Of a DNA stretch of 64,000 nt, positions 1 through 10,950 are shown piece after piece. Numbering within the stretch: the first letter of the stretch is position 1; the number at the start of each line of letters is the position of its first letter. Source of the stretch: Theocolax elegans (lineage: Eukaryota; Arthropoda; Insecta; Hymenoptera; Cerocephalidae); NCBI GenBank assembly GCA_026168455.1, contig CM047431.1:17596183-17660182 (forward strand), written 5' to 3'. The notes below the pieces were generated by a model that was not told where the DNA came from, did not search any database, and worked only from the letters and a program-made list of their open reading frames with translations. The position numbers and the translations under genes were made by a program.

Positions 1-5
1 ATAAA

Positions 6-2456
6 ATGCTTCAATTTGGTATAATAAGAAGGTCAACAAGTCCTTATATTAGCCCGTGTGTTATAGTACCTAAAAAAGACGGTTCCGTTAGAATTTGCTT
101 AGATGCTAGAAAACTAAATGAGAAACTCGTAGAAGACCATGAATCACCACCCGGGGTGGAAGAAGTATTCATGCGATGCGAAAACCGCGAATTCATGTCA
201 AATTTTGATTTATCAAATAGTTTTTGGCAAATCGCATTGAGCGAAGAAAGTAAAAAATATACAGCTTTCATGTGCGATAACAAAGTATACGAATACAATG
301 TTGTACCATTCGGGATAAAAACGAGTAGCTCAGCCTTACTACGCGGCCTCGACGAAACTATCCACGATTTCGATAAATTTCTATTATCCTTTGTAGATGA
401 CTTATTTGTCTTATCTCAAAACTTCGAAGAACATATGCAAGATTTACGAACGTTATTCGAAAGATTACTAAAAAATAATTTACGATTAAATTTTTCAAAA
501 TCCAATTTTGTTAAAGAAGAAATTAAATTTCTCGGGAACATAATTACAAGCCGCGGAATTAAACCGGATCCCGCGAAAATAAATTCAATAAAAAATTTTA
601 AAACACCTCGAAATGTAAGAGAACTGCAAAGTTTCTTAGGATTTCTAAATTTCTATACTAAATTTACGAAAAATTATTCAAAAGAAACTGTACCACTACT
701 TAAACTATTAAAAAAGAATACAAGATTTGAATGGAAAGATGAGCAAGAAAAAGCTTTTAATAAAATAAAAAACTTATTTGACGAAAACGTAATGCTAAGT
801 TTCGCAAATACCAAAACACCTTTTATTTTGACTACGGATGCTAGTGATTTCGCTATTGCCGCCATTTTGTCACAAAAGGACGAAAACGACGAAGAAAGAA
901 TAATTACATACGTTAGCCGTACATTAAAGGGTAGCGAAATAAATTATTTCACAACTGAAAAGGAAATGTTAGCCGTGGTATGGGCACTACATAAACTAAA
1001 CACGTATCTGAAAGGCCAAAAGACCATTATCGTACGTACAGATCACGAGCCCCTGTCCTTCTTAAAAAATTGCGTTTATGGAAATTCGCGTTTAAGAAGA
1101 TGGAGTTTATCAATTCAGGACTATAGAATAAAGCCAGAATATTTACCGGGAAATAAAAATACTGCCGCCGATTATTTAAGTCGTATGGATAATCGCGAAA
1201 ACAATGAATTTAAAGAATCAGAAATAATTATATCCACAATACTAAAATACTCGTCAAATCAAGAATTAATAAGAAACTTTAGAAATTTAATTAAGTTACA
1301 AAGAGATGATGATTTCATTAAAATAATTATAAATAAAATTCGAGATAACCCAGATAACTCACGCTATATTATCGAAAAAGATTATATATGTAAGGTTACG
1401 CCGAATACATTAAAAATTATACTACCGGAAGTAATCATAATTGATTTCGTAGAACAATTACATAGATTTTATGGTCATGTAGGATCACGAAAAATATACA
1501 GGATGATTTTCGAATACTTTTTCATACCTAAACTACGTAAAAAAGTTAGTAGAATATTAATAAATTGTGAAGTATGTCAAAAAACTAAATGTTTAACGCA
1601 AAAGTATAACGCGCTTTATCAACCAATGATCATCGAAAATCCAGGGGACTTATTGTCTATAGATTTTCTGGGACCTATGCCTAACTCTACAGGGGGGGTA
1701 AAGTATATTCTTTCAACATTAGATGCATTTACAAAATATGTCATATTGTATCCTTTAAAAAAAGCAAACGTAATAGCTCTTATAAACAGAATAAATCAAT
1801 ACATCTCAACAGTACAAAAACCTAAAGCAATCATTTGTGATCATGGTAGTCAGTTTACCAGCGATAAATGACTAAACTATATGAAAAACAATGATATAAA
1901 ATTAATATTTTCATCAATTCGTCACCCTCAGAGTAACATGGTGGAACGCGTACATCGCGAAATAACGCGAATTTTTAGATCCAATTTAACAAAACATACA
2001 GGGTGGGCGAAAGAAATAAAAAAAGTACAAGATATAATAAACAATACACATCACGAAACAACAGGGTTTCCGCCAATAGAATTACAATTTAATGTTAAAT
2101 CAGACAGAATTTGGAAAAAATGGCTAAAAGAACCACCCAAAGAAAAGGAAATGATCTATGAGGACCGAATGAAATTTGCTCGCGAAAAAATGCATAAATA
2201 TCTAAAAAATAAAGCCGATAAGAAAAATTCTGAAATAAATCATTTCTTTTTCAATATAGGCGATATGGTGCTTATTAAAGCGTTAAACGTATCAAAAAAC
2301 GAAGAAAAAATAACGTCAAAATTTATGGAAAAATATGAAGGTCCTTATGAGATTGTAAAAAAATATGGAAGCGATACATATTTATTGTACGATAATGATA
2401 GAAAAATTAATCGAGGAATGTTCCACATAAATAATTTAAAACCATACTATAAATAA
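6..2456 (+). pseudogene. pol: gypsy pol: RT, RNase H, integrase (one premature stop)
   Basis: This is the polyprotein that copies the element RNA and integrates the cDNA. The reverse transcriptase is entered near its start; its catalytic FVDD motif is at 390-401. RNase H follows, with LTTDASDF and TEKEMLAVVW motifs. The integrase has an HHCC zinc finger (HRFYGHVG and CEVCQKTK) and a core with D at 1662, D at 1839 and E at 1944, giving DD35E spacing. A TGA at 1869-1871 lies between the second D and the E; the same frame then runs on to TAA at 2456. The stop falls in a variable stretch, so it is a recent nonsense mutation. The true start is off the window. The C-terminal part resembles the integrase tail that contacts DNA. 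No chromodomain is evident. Confidence 0.9.
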
Positions 2457-2723
2457 CATTGTAAACAGGGGAACAAAATTTACAAGTTAAGCTCATAATA
2501 GGATTAATATATATATATAAGTAACTTATGAAATACGAAAAATAATACTAAGAATAAGGATGATCAATACGAAGTAAGACAAAGTCTCAAAAGTTCAAGA
2601 GGAAAATAATTCTATGAAAACATTAAGAAACTAGTAAGATCTAACCGTATATAAACCCGAGGAAATTGAAAGGACACTCAGTACACAGATAAGAAAAATC
2701 TGGAAATAAAACGTGCGAATACA

Positions 2724-3203
2724 ATGGACAAAGCTACTTACTATGAACCATTCGGAGCAGGAAGTTCCAGCACACAAAAGAACGAGGTGGAACACTACCG
2801 GAACAGCCTCCACTGGAAAAACATCACCTACGGCAGAACCACACGCTTTATCCGTGAGCAGGATGGAGCATTTTGGCGAGCAGGCGTAGGCACGCAGACA
2901 GCAAAGATTCCGACCGCAAGCCATTGGACGCAAACAAATAGCAGGGATCAAAGAAACCCCAAACTTCGAACAATAACGGCGCGACCACGAGCCATCAATA
3001 CGCGAAGTTCAACCAAAGCCGTAGAAGAATACGTGCCATTACCAATGCACATATTAAAAAAGGCAAAACCTGGACGAAAACGGAGTAGTGAAACAACAAA
3101 AGTGAAAGAGCTTATGGAAGAACTCCTCCAGTTCGCAGACGAGGAAATAAAAAAAAAGAAGCAAGAAATTTCAAACATAAGCCAAAAGGCAAATGAAATG
3201 TAA
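2724..3203 (+). CDS. unknown ORF downstream of gypsy pol
   Basis: This 159-codon ORF lies between pol and the 3' LTR, the place where envelope-like or accessory ORFs sit in gypsy elements. It starts with ATG 267 bases after the pol stop. It is basic, with no signal peptide and no hydrophobic membrane segment, so it is unlikely to be an envelope protein. The last 40 residues are rich in Lys and Glu and could form a helix or short coiled coil. I do not recognise the family. It could be a spliced accessory exon or a remnant. Codon use is less A-rich than in pol, which may mean a different origin. Confidence 0.45.
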   Translation: MDKATYYEPFGAGSSSTQKNEVEHYRNSLHWKNITYGRTTRFIREQDGAFWRAGVGTQTAKIPTASHWTQTNSRDQRNPKLRTITARPRAINTRSSTKAVEEYVPLPMHILKKAKPGRKRSSETTKVKELMEELLQFADEEIKKKKQEISNISQKANEM

Positions 3204-3279
3204 TTATAAGAGAAATAAAGTTAGAATTATTTTATAAATAACTTGTAAACTTTGTCCTAAATGTTTCCAAAGTTATTTA

Positions 3280-3286
3280 GGGGGGG
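3280..3286 (+). other. G-rich polypurine tract of gypsy element
   Basis: A run of seven G lies three bases before the TGTAACGGGC start of the LTR. This is where the plus-strand primer of an LTR retrotransposon is expected. The tract is short and not perfectly adjacent to the LTR. Confidence 0.55.
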
Positions 3287-4120
3287 TTATGTAACGGGCA
3301 CAACTTTTAGTAAAAATTCAAGCAATTAAAATAGTGATTATATTTAAATAACCGCGGTCGATAACGCAATAATAAGCATCAATCGATACACAATTATCTA
3401 TAGACGATAAATAGATCGCAATCTCAAATGATAAATAGATATATATATATATATGTATATAAGCCAAATGTATGTTCACGCGAATGAACCATTTAAGTAT
3501 AATCGACGTCATACTTTGTTTTGATAAATTTAATTATTTAATCATAGTTTATATTCAATACTTAATTAAATTTTATAAGAATAGAAAATTAGGATAATTA
3601 ATAACGCTTCAAAGGATATGCAACAACCAACAAGTTTAATTAGTTATTTATGTTTATTAAACATTGCAAATTTCAATAATGTATAAAAAAGTAAATGCAT
3701 TATAAAAAACTAGAAAAATCAAAGTTTCTGTTAGATTTATCATTATTGTAAATTTTAAAGTTGAAATATTATTTAAAAAGTTAATAATATTAATGTTATT
3801 AATAATACAAATTTAAATTGTTAATAAAAATAGGATATCATAATAATATAGAATCTTGTTACAATTAAAAATTAAAGTAATTGTAGAACCTTAAGATAAT
3901 GAAAAAACAAATTCAAATAAGACATTTTTAAAAAAATGCACACGATGCAAAAATGCATATCAATTTAGACTATATAAATTGAACGAATTATAAATATTTA
4001 AAAAATAGGATATGTAAATAAAAATATTTGTGATTTAAAAATTAAGTTCAAATGCGAAAAAATAACATAGTTCTTAGGTAATGAAAAAAAAACTGTTAAA
4101 CGGTCAAGAAGCGACTTTAG

Positions 4121-4127
4121 TATATAA
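4121..4127 (+). promoter_or_regulatory. TATA box in LTR
   Basis: TATATAAAGG lies in an otherwise AT-rich U3-like region, followed by a GC-richer stretch with an AATAAA about 90 bases on. This order (TATA, start, polyadenylation signal) is what the U3/R boundary of an LTR should show. Confidence 0.5.
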
Positions 4128-4215
4128 AGGGAGCGAACCTCGATTCGAGAATTATTATTAAACTACAAGCCAATGTAGCATGTACTATTCATATTATCGG
4201 CCCTCGTAGCCAACC

Positions 4216-4221
4216 AATAAA
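4216..4221 (+). terminator. polyadenylation signal in LTR
   Basis: AATAAA sits 95 bases after the TATA box within the LTR, a suitable place to end element transcripts at the R/U5 boundary. Confidence 0.45.
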
Positions 4222-4554
4222 TTCTTAAAATTAAACAGAAATCAAGGATAATTTTATTTATTGTTAAAAAATCCACACTTCACTTTTCTTCCCTTCGTAG
4301 GAAGAAAAGCGACACCAACAGAAATACATGAAACACATAAACTAACATTTTCAAATCTACTAGTCCATGGTGTGACGACGTGGTGTTGAACACAAACAAA
4401 TACTTTTCTTTAAAAAGTCTTCAAACGAGTAACCGCACTAGGAGGTTTAGACTTCGAATCCAAACCTAGTGCGCTATCTCAATGAAGTGAAAACAAAGAA
4501 GAAGACGAAGGAAAAGTAAAAGCAAAAACGGACCTAAAATCCAGGCCCGTTACA

Positions 4555-5045
4555 GCCTATATCCGTTATAAAAATAAGAGATTTTATTAACTAAATACTG
4601 GTTTAATTACACGGTTGCCAGTCGCGTTCGTGGCTACTTAGACGGCTGCTAGCGATTATTAATTAAAGCGCAGTTAATTTAAAGGTAATGGATGGCTCGT
4701 ATTCTGAGACTCGTGGGAATTAAACGCACGGCGACATAACGAATACACGATCGAATATCCGCTCGATCGACGAAAATGGCGACGCCGGCCACGTGTACGG
4801 ATACGCGGGAAAGGGGCAATAGCGGCACACACACACTTTATGAGGAGAGGAATACGGGTATAGGGTAGCACGTTTGCACAAACCTTGCACGGCGAACTCT
4901 CTCTCTAGGTTGCATTCGGTGCACACTCTACAAACTCTCTTTCTCGTACGATAACGGTCGAGACGATCTACGTGTTGCATGGTTGCGTCAGCTCACGGCC
5001 GTGTTCCCGAGCCCGCTGCTTCGTCCTGCGAGAGATCACTTGCCT
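4555..5045. other. unassigned GC-richer spacer
   Basis: About 490 bases between the two gypsy-type elements. It is richer in CG dinucleotides than its surroundings, with no ORF I can support. It could be part of another LTR: a long C-run follows at 5051, and read on the minus strand this would be a polypurine tract next to TGTCACAAGG. I could not find the matching LTR end. Confidence 0.3.
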
Positions 5046-5918
5046 TGTGACACTCCCCCCCCCCCCCCATAAAACTGAAGTTACGCGGAGTCGTAACTGA
5101 ACTAATACAAAAAATGAACTCAATAATATAATAGAATATTGCATACTATAGTCTGGTGGGGTGAGTACGCTTAGATTTGAAATTCAAAACTAGATGTTTT
5201 TTAAATAGCGTGTGCTATAATAGCGGTGTATTTGTGTTCAGTCTTGATTGACAGCTGCTTGGCTGGACATACTGTATACAGTGTGCGCTGTGTGTGTGTG
5301 ATAAGAGATAAATTAATAATTTTTATAAAATCATATATTTTGGGGAGTTTGTGTAGACGTTGTATCCATTGATCGGTATCTGGAGCTGGGATTTGCTTCG
5401 GGGATTCCATATGGTTTTGTAGGAGAGCTACTGCGGTGGGATTTCTTCCTAAGTTGAGAAATGCTGGGCTTCCCGGATTGGTTGCTGATTACGCGGCCGG
5501 TATCGATTTTTTATTGACTCTTTCCACGCTGACCTCGGGGATAGTTGACAGTACGATTCCCCCTGAACAGTTATTGTAATAATAATTGATATTTATTTAT
5601 TTACTTAGTAAATTGACTCGGCGAGATCATCTATCTCGCTGACTAACTCAATATTTCGCTCGTTAATTAATTTCCCGGTTGTAATCCTTCCCGACGAACA
5701 CCGCTCTCTCCAGCGTATACTCTAGTTGGCTGATTTTGCGCATAAGGCCCAACCCACGGATTCGAAGCCAAACAAAGTGTTTGGCGTTGTTAAAGGTATT
5801 GCACGAGAATCAAAATGATTACCAGCCGTATCGTGGGACATCACTACATAGATTGGTAAATTGAAACAAATTGGGCCTGACCGGGTCATATCTATTCCCC
5901 AGAACCCACTCCACTACA
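5046..5918 (+). repeat. candidate 5' LTR of second gypsy element
   Basis: The segment begins TGTGACAC and ends in CA two bases before a primer binding site, so its right limit is well placed. The left limit is a guess from the TG dinucleotide next to a C-run. The terminal inverted repeat is weak (TGT/ACA only). Confidence 0.35.
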
Positions 5919-5920
5919 AC

Positions 5921-5938
5921 TGGCGCCCAATTCGTGTG
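5921..5938 (+). other. primer binding site (TGGCGCCCAA...)
   Basis: TGGCGCCCAA is the classic gypsy-type primer site, complementary to a tRNA 3' end that finishes in CCA, usually tRNA-Lys for this sequence. It sits two bases after a CA that would end the 5' LTR. Confidence 0.65.
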
Positions 5939-6257
5939 GATTTCATCGAGGGACTTCCAGTAGATTAATAAACACGATATTGTTGTCCAATTGTTGATAA
6001 TTTTGTTTATTAACAATTGGATAACTCGCGAACAATAGCAAGGTCAGCGGTCACGTTTCGAAAATTTACAGTATATTTCGGTACTCTTTTGATCCCTCTC
6101 TAGACGGGATTTGTTTATTAATAAATTGAATTCTTATAAACAAATAAAGAATTTTTTTTATAACAAATAAAAATTTTTTTATTTTCTCGTCTAGATTAGT
6201 TATTAGTAGGAAATTTGGTTGACTTTCGTTCGAAATCGATAGACTGACTAGCGTTAC

Positions 6258-7410
6258 TTGGTATACTCCGGATTCTTGGTACCTAGACCGGAAAATAGTC
6301 GGAGGGAATCCAATACATTCCAATACATCTATCGCCCGGATAAAGAATTGGAAGAAGTGATGGATGACGAGCAAGCATGGAAGCTGGCCGTACCTATAGA
6401 GATTCGTCACTCTATTTTGAAAGAGTTCCACGATGACCCTTCTGCTGGACATCTCGAAAGGGAGACATACGCACGCGTGGCCCAGAATTATTATTGGCCA
6501 CGGTTCTACGCCGATGTTGCGGATTACGTTAAGCAATGTCAAGTGGGCCAACAATGTAAAATCGAGCAACGAGCTCCTACAGGGTAAATGGGTCACCGTC
6601 AATCGAACAGACCATGGCAGGTGGTTGCAGGAGATATCAACGACCCGCTTCCACGTTCTAACCAAGGATACGAATACATCCTAGTATGCCAGGATTTATT
6701 CACCCGCTGGATTGAAGCAATCCCGATAAGAAAAGCTAACGCAAAGACGATAGTCCGCGAGCTTCACGAACGAGTGATTAACCGGTTCGGCACCCCGGAA
6801 GTATTTCATTCGGACAACGGGACCGAGTTTAAAAATAAACTCGTAGATGAATACCTCGAAACCAAGGGAGTGTATCATTCGACGACACCCCCTTATCACA
6901 CACAGGCCAATTCTGTCGAGAGGGCCAATCGGAACCTTAAGACAATGGTGGCGTCGTGTATCCAGGATAAGCAAAACAACTGGGACGTCAAGCTGCCAGA
7001 GTTAGTCTTTGCACTAAACACAGCGATGCAAAGTTCCACTGGATGGAGCCCCGCTATGCTGAACTAAGGTCGCGAACCCGAAGCACCTAGTACAGCTCGT
7101 CGAGAGCAAAACCGGCTTGCCCAGCAACAGTTTGAGTTCCAGAGGCTGCAGGATTGGAACGGCAAAATCAAACAGTTGCCAAGACTGCACGAGAACGCAA
7201 ATCGTCAGTAGGCTGCCAGTAAGGCCCGGCAAGTTGAAATCTTCAACTGGCGACGAAGGCCAGCGGAATTCGAGGTAGGAGTTCTGGTGGGGAAATGCAA
7301 CATAATCCTCTCGTCCAGCGCACAAGGTATCTCGGCAAAGTTCGCTCCGAAGTACACAGGACCATATTTGATCATCCGTAGGAAAGGTATGAATACATAT
7401 ATCCTACAAG
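6258..7410 (+). pseudogene. gypsy integrase remnant
   Basis: The reading frame shows the integrase zinc finger (HSILKEFHDDPSAGH and CQVGQQC), then the core with D in VVAGDIND, D in FHSDNGTEF and E in NSVERANR, so the DDE residues survive. In-frame TAA stops lie at 6585-6587 and 7065-7067, and another stop interrupts the tail near 7206. The tail still shows the GPYLIIRRKG-like motif typical of gypsy integrase C-termini before a frame break near 7405. Nothing of RT remains upstream. Codon use is more balanced than in the first gypsy element, so the two belong to different families. Confidence 0.85.
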
Positions 7411-7440
7411 ATGATCGAAGCAGATGTTGAGGCAACAGAT

Positions 7441-8040
7441 GAAAAGCAACGTAAGCAATCTCAACCGCTGAGGAATCAACAGACGATGTGCGACCCGCCT
7501 GTAGAGAGCGAATCCTTCCCTGCGAGGGAGAATAAGGCGAACGAGTTTCCTGGCGATGGAACTCGGTATATTCCGAAAAAAATTTTTAGGTACTGGAATC
7601 TATTTGCTCAAAAGTTATTCTAACCTCAAAAAGTGAATTTTTCCATATTTTTTTCAACACCAGCTGGGTTTACCGCTATATAACTCAAAATCTATCAACT
7701 TTTACTATAGAACATTATATGTAACATTCGTTGCTAATTATATCTAGAATTTATTCTTCTGGGTTAGAATTTCTAATCTCAAGGTCAATGTTACATAAAC
7801 TACATGTCAATATTCAACTTGAAAAAAGTGTAACTTCGTCACCTTTGATTTTTTCATCCAAAAGTCTGAAAGAAAGCTTGGTGCAATACCTTTCAAATGG
7901 TCTGTAGCATTTTTATGGCCTCCAATTCTGTAAAAAGTTATGACAATTTAAAGAAACACGAAATTTTTTTTAAAATTTAAATGGGAATCACCATGTTAAT
8001 TTTTGTGAATTTTTGAGACTCTCGCAACTCCCCCCACCAT
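7441..8040. other. AT-rich spacer
   Basis: Non-coding, AT-rich, with poly-T and poly-A runs. A short open stretch at 7411-7623 carries no recognisable motif. The 5' boundary of the next element is not visible; it probably lies near 8020-8045, where composition turns GC-rich. Confidence 0.4.
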
Positions 8041-8056
8041 ATCATGCGCGAAGCGC

Positions 8057-8905
8057 TTGGCCTCGCCCCCATCGCCATCTTTGACTCAGGTTGCTAAGCA
8101 GCCTCGCGCAACCACACCTCCTGCTCCCAATGCAGAACGTTCGGGCGGTTCTCGGGATGCCGTCGCGATGGCGGATACTTCTCCAGCGTGGTTTTCTAGT
8201 TTCGAGCGCGCTATAGTGAAACTAGTCGAGAGGGTCGAGGTCAAAGTTGATGGCGTAGACTCGAAACTCAACACATTAAGTGCTCAGCTGAATATGTTAC
8301 CCGGTCGCGTTGATACACTCGAGTCAAGCGTTAATGAACGTTTCGTTAAGGTGGAAACTCGTGTCGAGCATCTTGAGGTCAACGTCAATCGGCTTCTCGA
8401 TCGTGATCCTTCCTCGACTCCGGCAAATCTTGACGATATCACTGGTCACGACAAAAACTCCTGCGATCTCCTGTTCACAGGACTACCTACTGTCTCCACA
8501 CTAAGTGACCTCAAACTAATTGAAACTATTTTGGCTCGCATCAAACTTCCTCTGGTCACTTCTCACGTCGTCGATATCCGACCATGGTTGCCGCACTCGA
8601 CTAATTCCCTTAACTCTTCCGACCGGAGCCAATCGATGAGCGAACCATCCGTTCCTACCATGACCAAAGGCTTGGTGTGTAGGGTTTCTTCACCCGCGGT
8701 CAGGGACCTTGATTATAGAAAGAGCCCACCTTCTAAAGGGTGCGACAATTTCAAATGTATTCGGAACGGGAGGGGAGTCTTCCTTATTTATCAGGCCACT
8801 GTGGCCGAAGTCGATACACGAATTGTGAACGAAATCCCTACGTAAGGCAAAGGAACTAGGCTATTTGCGTCCGATTATTAAAAATTATGTTGTCTATATG
8901 CGCAA
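8057..8905 (+). pseudogene. CR1-group ORF1 protein, first part
   Basis: This RNA-binding protein would coat element RNA. Residues roughly 50-115 form a heptad-rich coiled coil, followed by an RRM-like region (CDLLFTGLP ... LVCRVSSPAVRDLDY) and the start of a FP25/L1-ORF1-like C-terminal domain (VNEIPT). A one-base frameshift near 8840 moves the frame to the one that reads through RPIIKNYVVYMR. The R1-clade insertion then cuts the gene at 8905, and its last codons are at 15066-15147. No ATG opens the frame at 8057; the first in-frame ATG is at 8168. The C-terminal piece aligns by eye with copy B (RPLIKNYTVFLRK). Confidence 0.75.
8891..8905 (+). repeat. target site duplication, left
   Basis: TGTCTATATGCGCAA is repeated exactly at 15066-15080. 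The two copies bracket the R1-clade element and sit inside ORF1 codons of copy A. Confidence 0.9.
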
Positions 8906-10950
8906 CTTGGCGGAATCCTGTTCTCAGATTTCCTGAGTTGGGAGAGGGTGAGTGACTCGGCCCCCAATTCCGAGAGTTCGATTTTTACCTCCTGCGACAG
9001 TGGAGGAAGAGGATTGCCACTAGTGCGCCTCGAAGTTGTGTTGTTTCGCTGAGCCTGTGGTGGCGATCAACTGTTCAACATGCTATATGTTTGATACACT
9101 ATACGCTTGGTTATTGAACACATGCCGTTGGCGACTATACAATTCATCAGAGCAACCGCGGTCATGGAAGACCTTACCCCAGACCGCAACCGCCGAGATG
9201 TCTCACAGAGGTGCGTTATCGAATGACGGGAAGCCTTCCAGGCTTTTAAAAGTATTTCTCCCGACGTTTCCTTACGTAGGTTCGATACACCATAAACTCG
9301 CACGAGAAGGCATTAAGAGCGTCAAGCTCCGAGCCCGATCATGCCGACTACACTATTGTTGAAAGTGAGTGTAGTCGAAAACCCATTTGGCCGGACTCTT
9401 TTACATTGTTCCGGCTCGGTGTATACCGGGGTGGGAACAGCCTAAAAATACCTTCGAAAATCATTGTGGAGTTCAACGTACCTTAAGGACTCAACTCAGT
9501 CTCTGGCAAGCGAAAGCAGGAGATCAACTGAGGGGAAATTCCTTAGGAATACGTTCCACACGCCTCGAAAGGGGCGAAACCAGCATTGTGCAGAAAGTTG
9601 TTTCTTGAAAATGGTCCAGGTAACTCGGGTTTACTCGGGTAGATAATAAATTTCCGCCTATCGCCTAGCAAGTGATGGGTCCACCACTGTGGGTAAAGGG
9701 CCTCGGCCGGAGTCATAGCAGCTCCCAAAAGCAAGGAACCTCCGAAGCACAATGTAGGGTTGAACAACCAAATCGATTTCGATTGATCCGATATCGGTCG
9801 ATTTCTTTAAGCAAGGGTTAGTAGGTTCGCCGAAGGCCCTCGAGAAGAAGTTAGCCTTTCAATCACTCAGTTAAGAGTTGGGCTCCCTTATGGCAGCCTC
9901 CAGACTATCCAAGCTAAGAACTCAGGTCTTCGGATATGAGCTCATCACCCACCCGTAAGGGTGGGTTTTTCCATTTCAGGAGATTTTTCGAAAGTAGCAT
10001 AAAAGGATAGCGAGGAGACAGACCAAGAAGTAAGGGTAACTCAAACTGAACCAGTTTAGCACTTGGAAATTTCGAAAGCATGGAAGTCGACGGGTACTAA
10101 GTGGACCCTGTGGAGATTCTCGAACGACAACTAAGGAGAATCTCTATTCCATTCCAGTGCGATCCAAAGCCTGAGCAGTTTGCCAAGGCGAGTCTTACCA
10201 ATAGAGTACCACATAGAGGAACACCCGATTATGACGCTAAAGGCAGGCAACCATACCTAGCCTGAATCTTGTACATAAAAGAACTGCCAAATGCAGATAA
10301 ACTCGAGGTGCAATTGATCCTGTAAATAATAGAGATCCGGGAAGCGGCAATCAGCTGTAACCCGTTTGCTATAGCGAGATTGGCCTAATGCCTTGTAAAT
10401 ATAAAGATTTCTATGGAGAGCATTCTATAATGATAAAACGATGGAATATGAATCAAGATGATTATCCATCAGTGCACTATTTGAACCCTTTGGATAACCT
10501 AATCAAACTCAAAAATAATAATATCCATTGGGTAATGAAAAGAAATGCACGAAACAAGATTCTAGATTCCGTCTCAAAGAGACGAGTAGTTGTAAGTGTA
10601 GATAGTTAATAGACGTAAGATAATATAATATATAAGGCTGTAAATACTGTACAATATTAGGGAACGATAAGTTTAGTGTTAAGAAGAATCTCTCCGCCGT
10701 ACGGACCCGGCACTCGCGTATTTTCACGCTATTTTCGATACTTGTGGGGGTATCAAGAAATCTTTTTGAACGTTTTTTAATTTAGGAGACAATTGCACTT
10801 GAGAGGATCGCTAACAAGCGCTTACCAACAAAGATGCCCTCTTCCAATAAGGAACGGCAGCGTCTTCGAAAGCGATAGGGTGGATCGACAAAAGGGCCCT
10901 CCAAGGCGGCATGCTGGAGTCGGACTCGTACGGACGGGCCTCAAACAGAG
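8906..10950 (+). other. 5' region and decayed ORF1 of R1-clade element
   Basis: Two kilobases precede ORF2. No single long ORF survives; short frames at 9036, 9387 and 10388 show no motif I can name, and I see no zinc knuckles. Composition changes from balanced (8906-10380) to AT-rich (10388-10680) and back, so a small insertion within it is possible. A strong local hairpin (ACCCACCCGTAAGGGTGGGT) lies near 9950. Confidence 0.5.

Larger units (their letters stand above)
1..4554 (+). mobile_element. Ty3/gypsy-type LTR retrotransposon, 3' part
   Basis: The window opens inside pol of a gypsy-type element. The order reverse transcriptase, RNase H, integrase, then a short extra ORF, a G-run and a 3' LTR is that of a Ty3/gypsy element. 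The 5' LTR, gag and protease lie outside the window. The internal region is AT-rich with many AAA and GAA codons. Pol has a single in-frame stop, so this copy is relatively young but not autonomous as it stands. Confidence 0.9.
3290..4554 (+). repeat. 3' LTR of gypsy element
   Basis: The segment begins TGTAACGGGC and ends GCCCGTTACA, a perfect 10-bp inverted repeat, as expected for LTR ends. At 1,265 bp it is long for a gypsy LTR. It holds a TATA box and a downstream AATAAA. The 5' LTR is outside the window, so identity between the two LTRs cannot be checked here. Confidence 0.85.
5046..7440 (+). mobile_element. second gypsy-type element, internally deleted
   Basis: A primer binding site at 5921 is followed only 340 bases later by integrase sequence, so gag, protease, reverse transcriptase and RNase H are gone. 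The left limit (TGTGACACTC at 5046) and LTR end at 5918 are tentative, because no second LTR is present to compare. The integrase-tail similarity fades near 7410-7440. The copy is old: three or more stops and at least one frameshift. Confidence 0.65.

Noticed and set aside
2724..3203. Envelope gene of an errantivirus-like gypsy
   Set aside because: The ORF has no signal peptide, no membrane segment and no furin-like site, and is far too short.
5046..5066. C-run read as the polypurine tract of a minus-strand LTR element
   Set aside because: TGTCACAAGG would start an LTR leftward, but no matching end was found by 4555, and a plus-strand primer site at 5921 favours the other reading. Not fully excluded.
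6066..6665. 199-codon minus-strand frame
   Set aside because: It lies antisense to a recognisable gypsy integrase with intact DDE residues.
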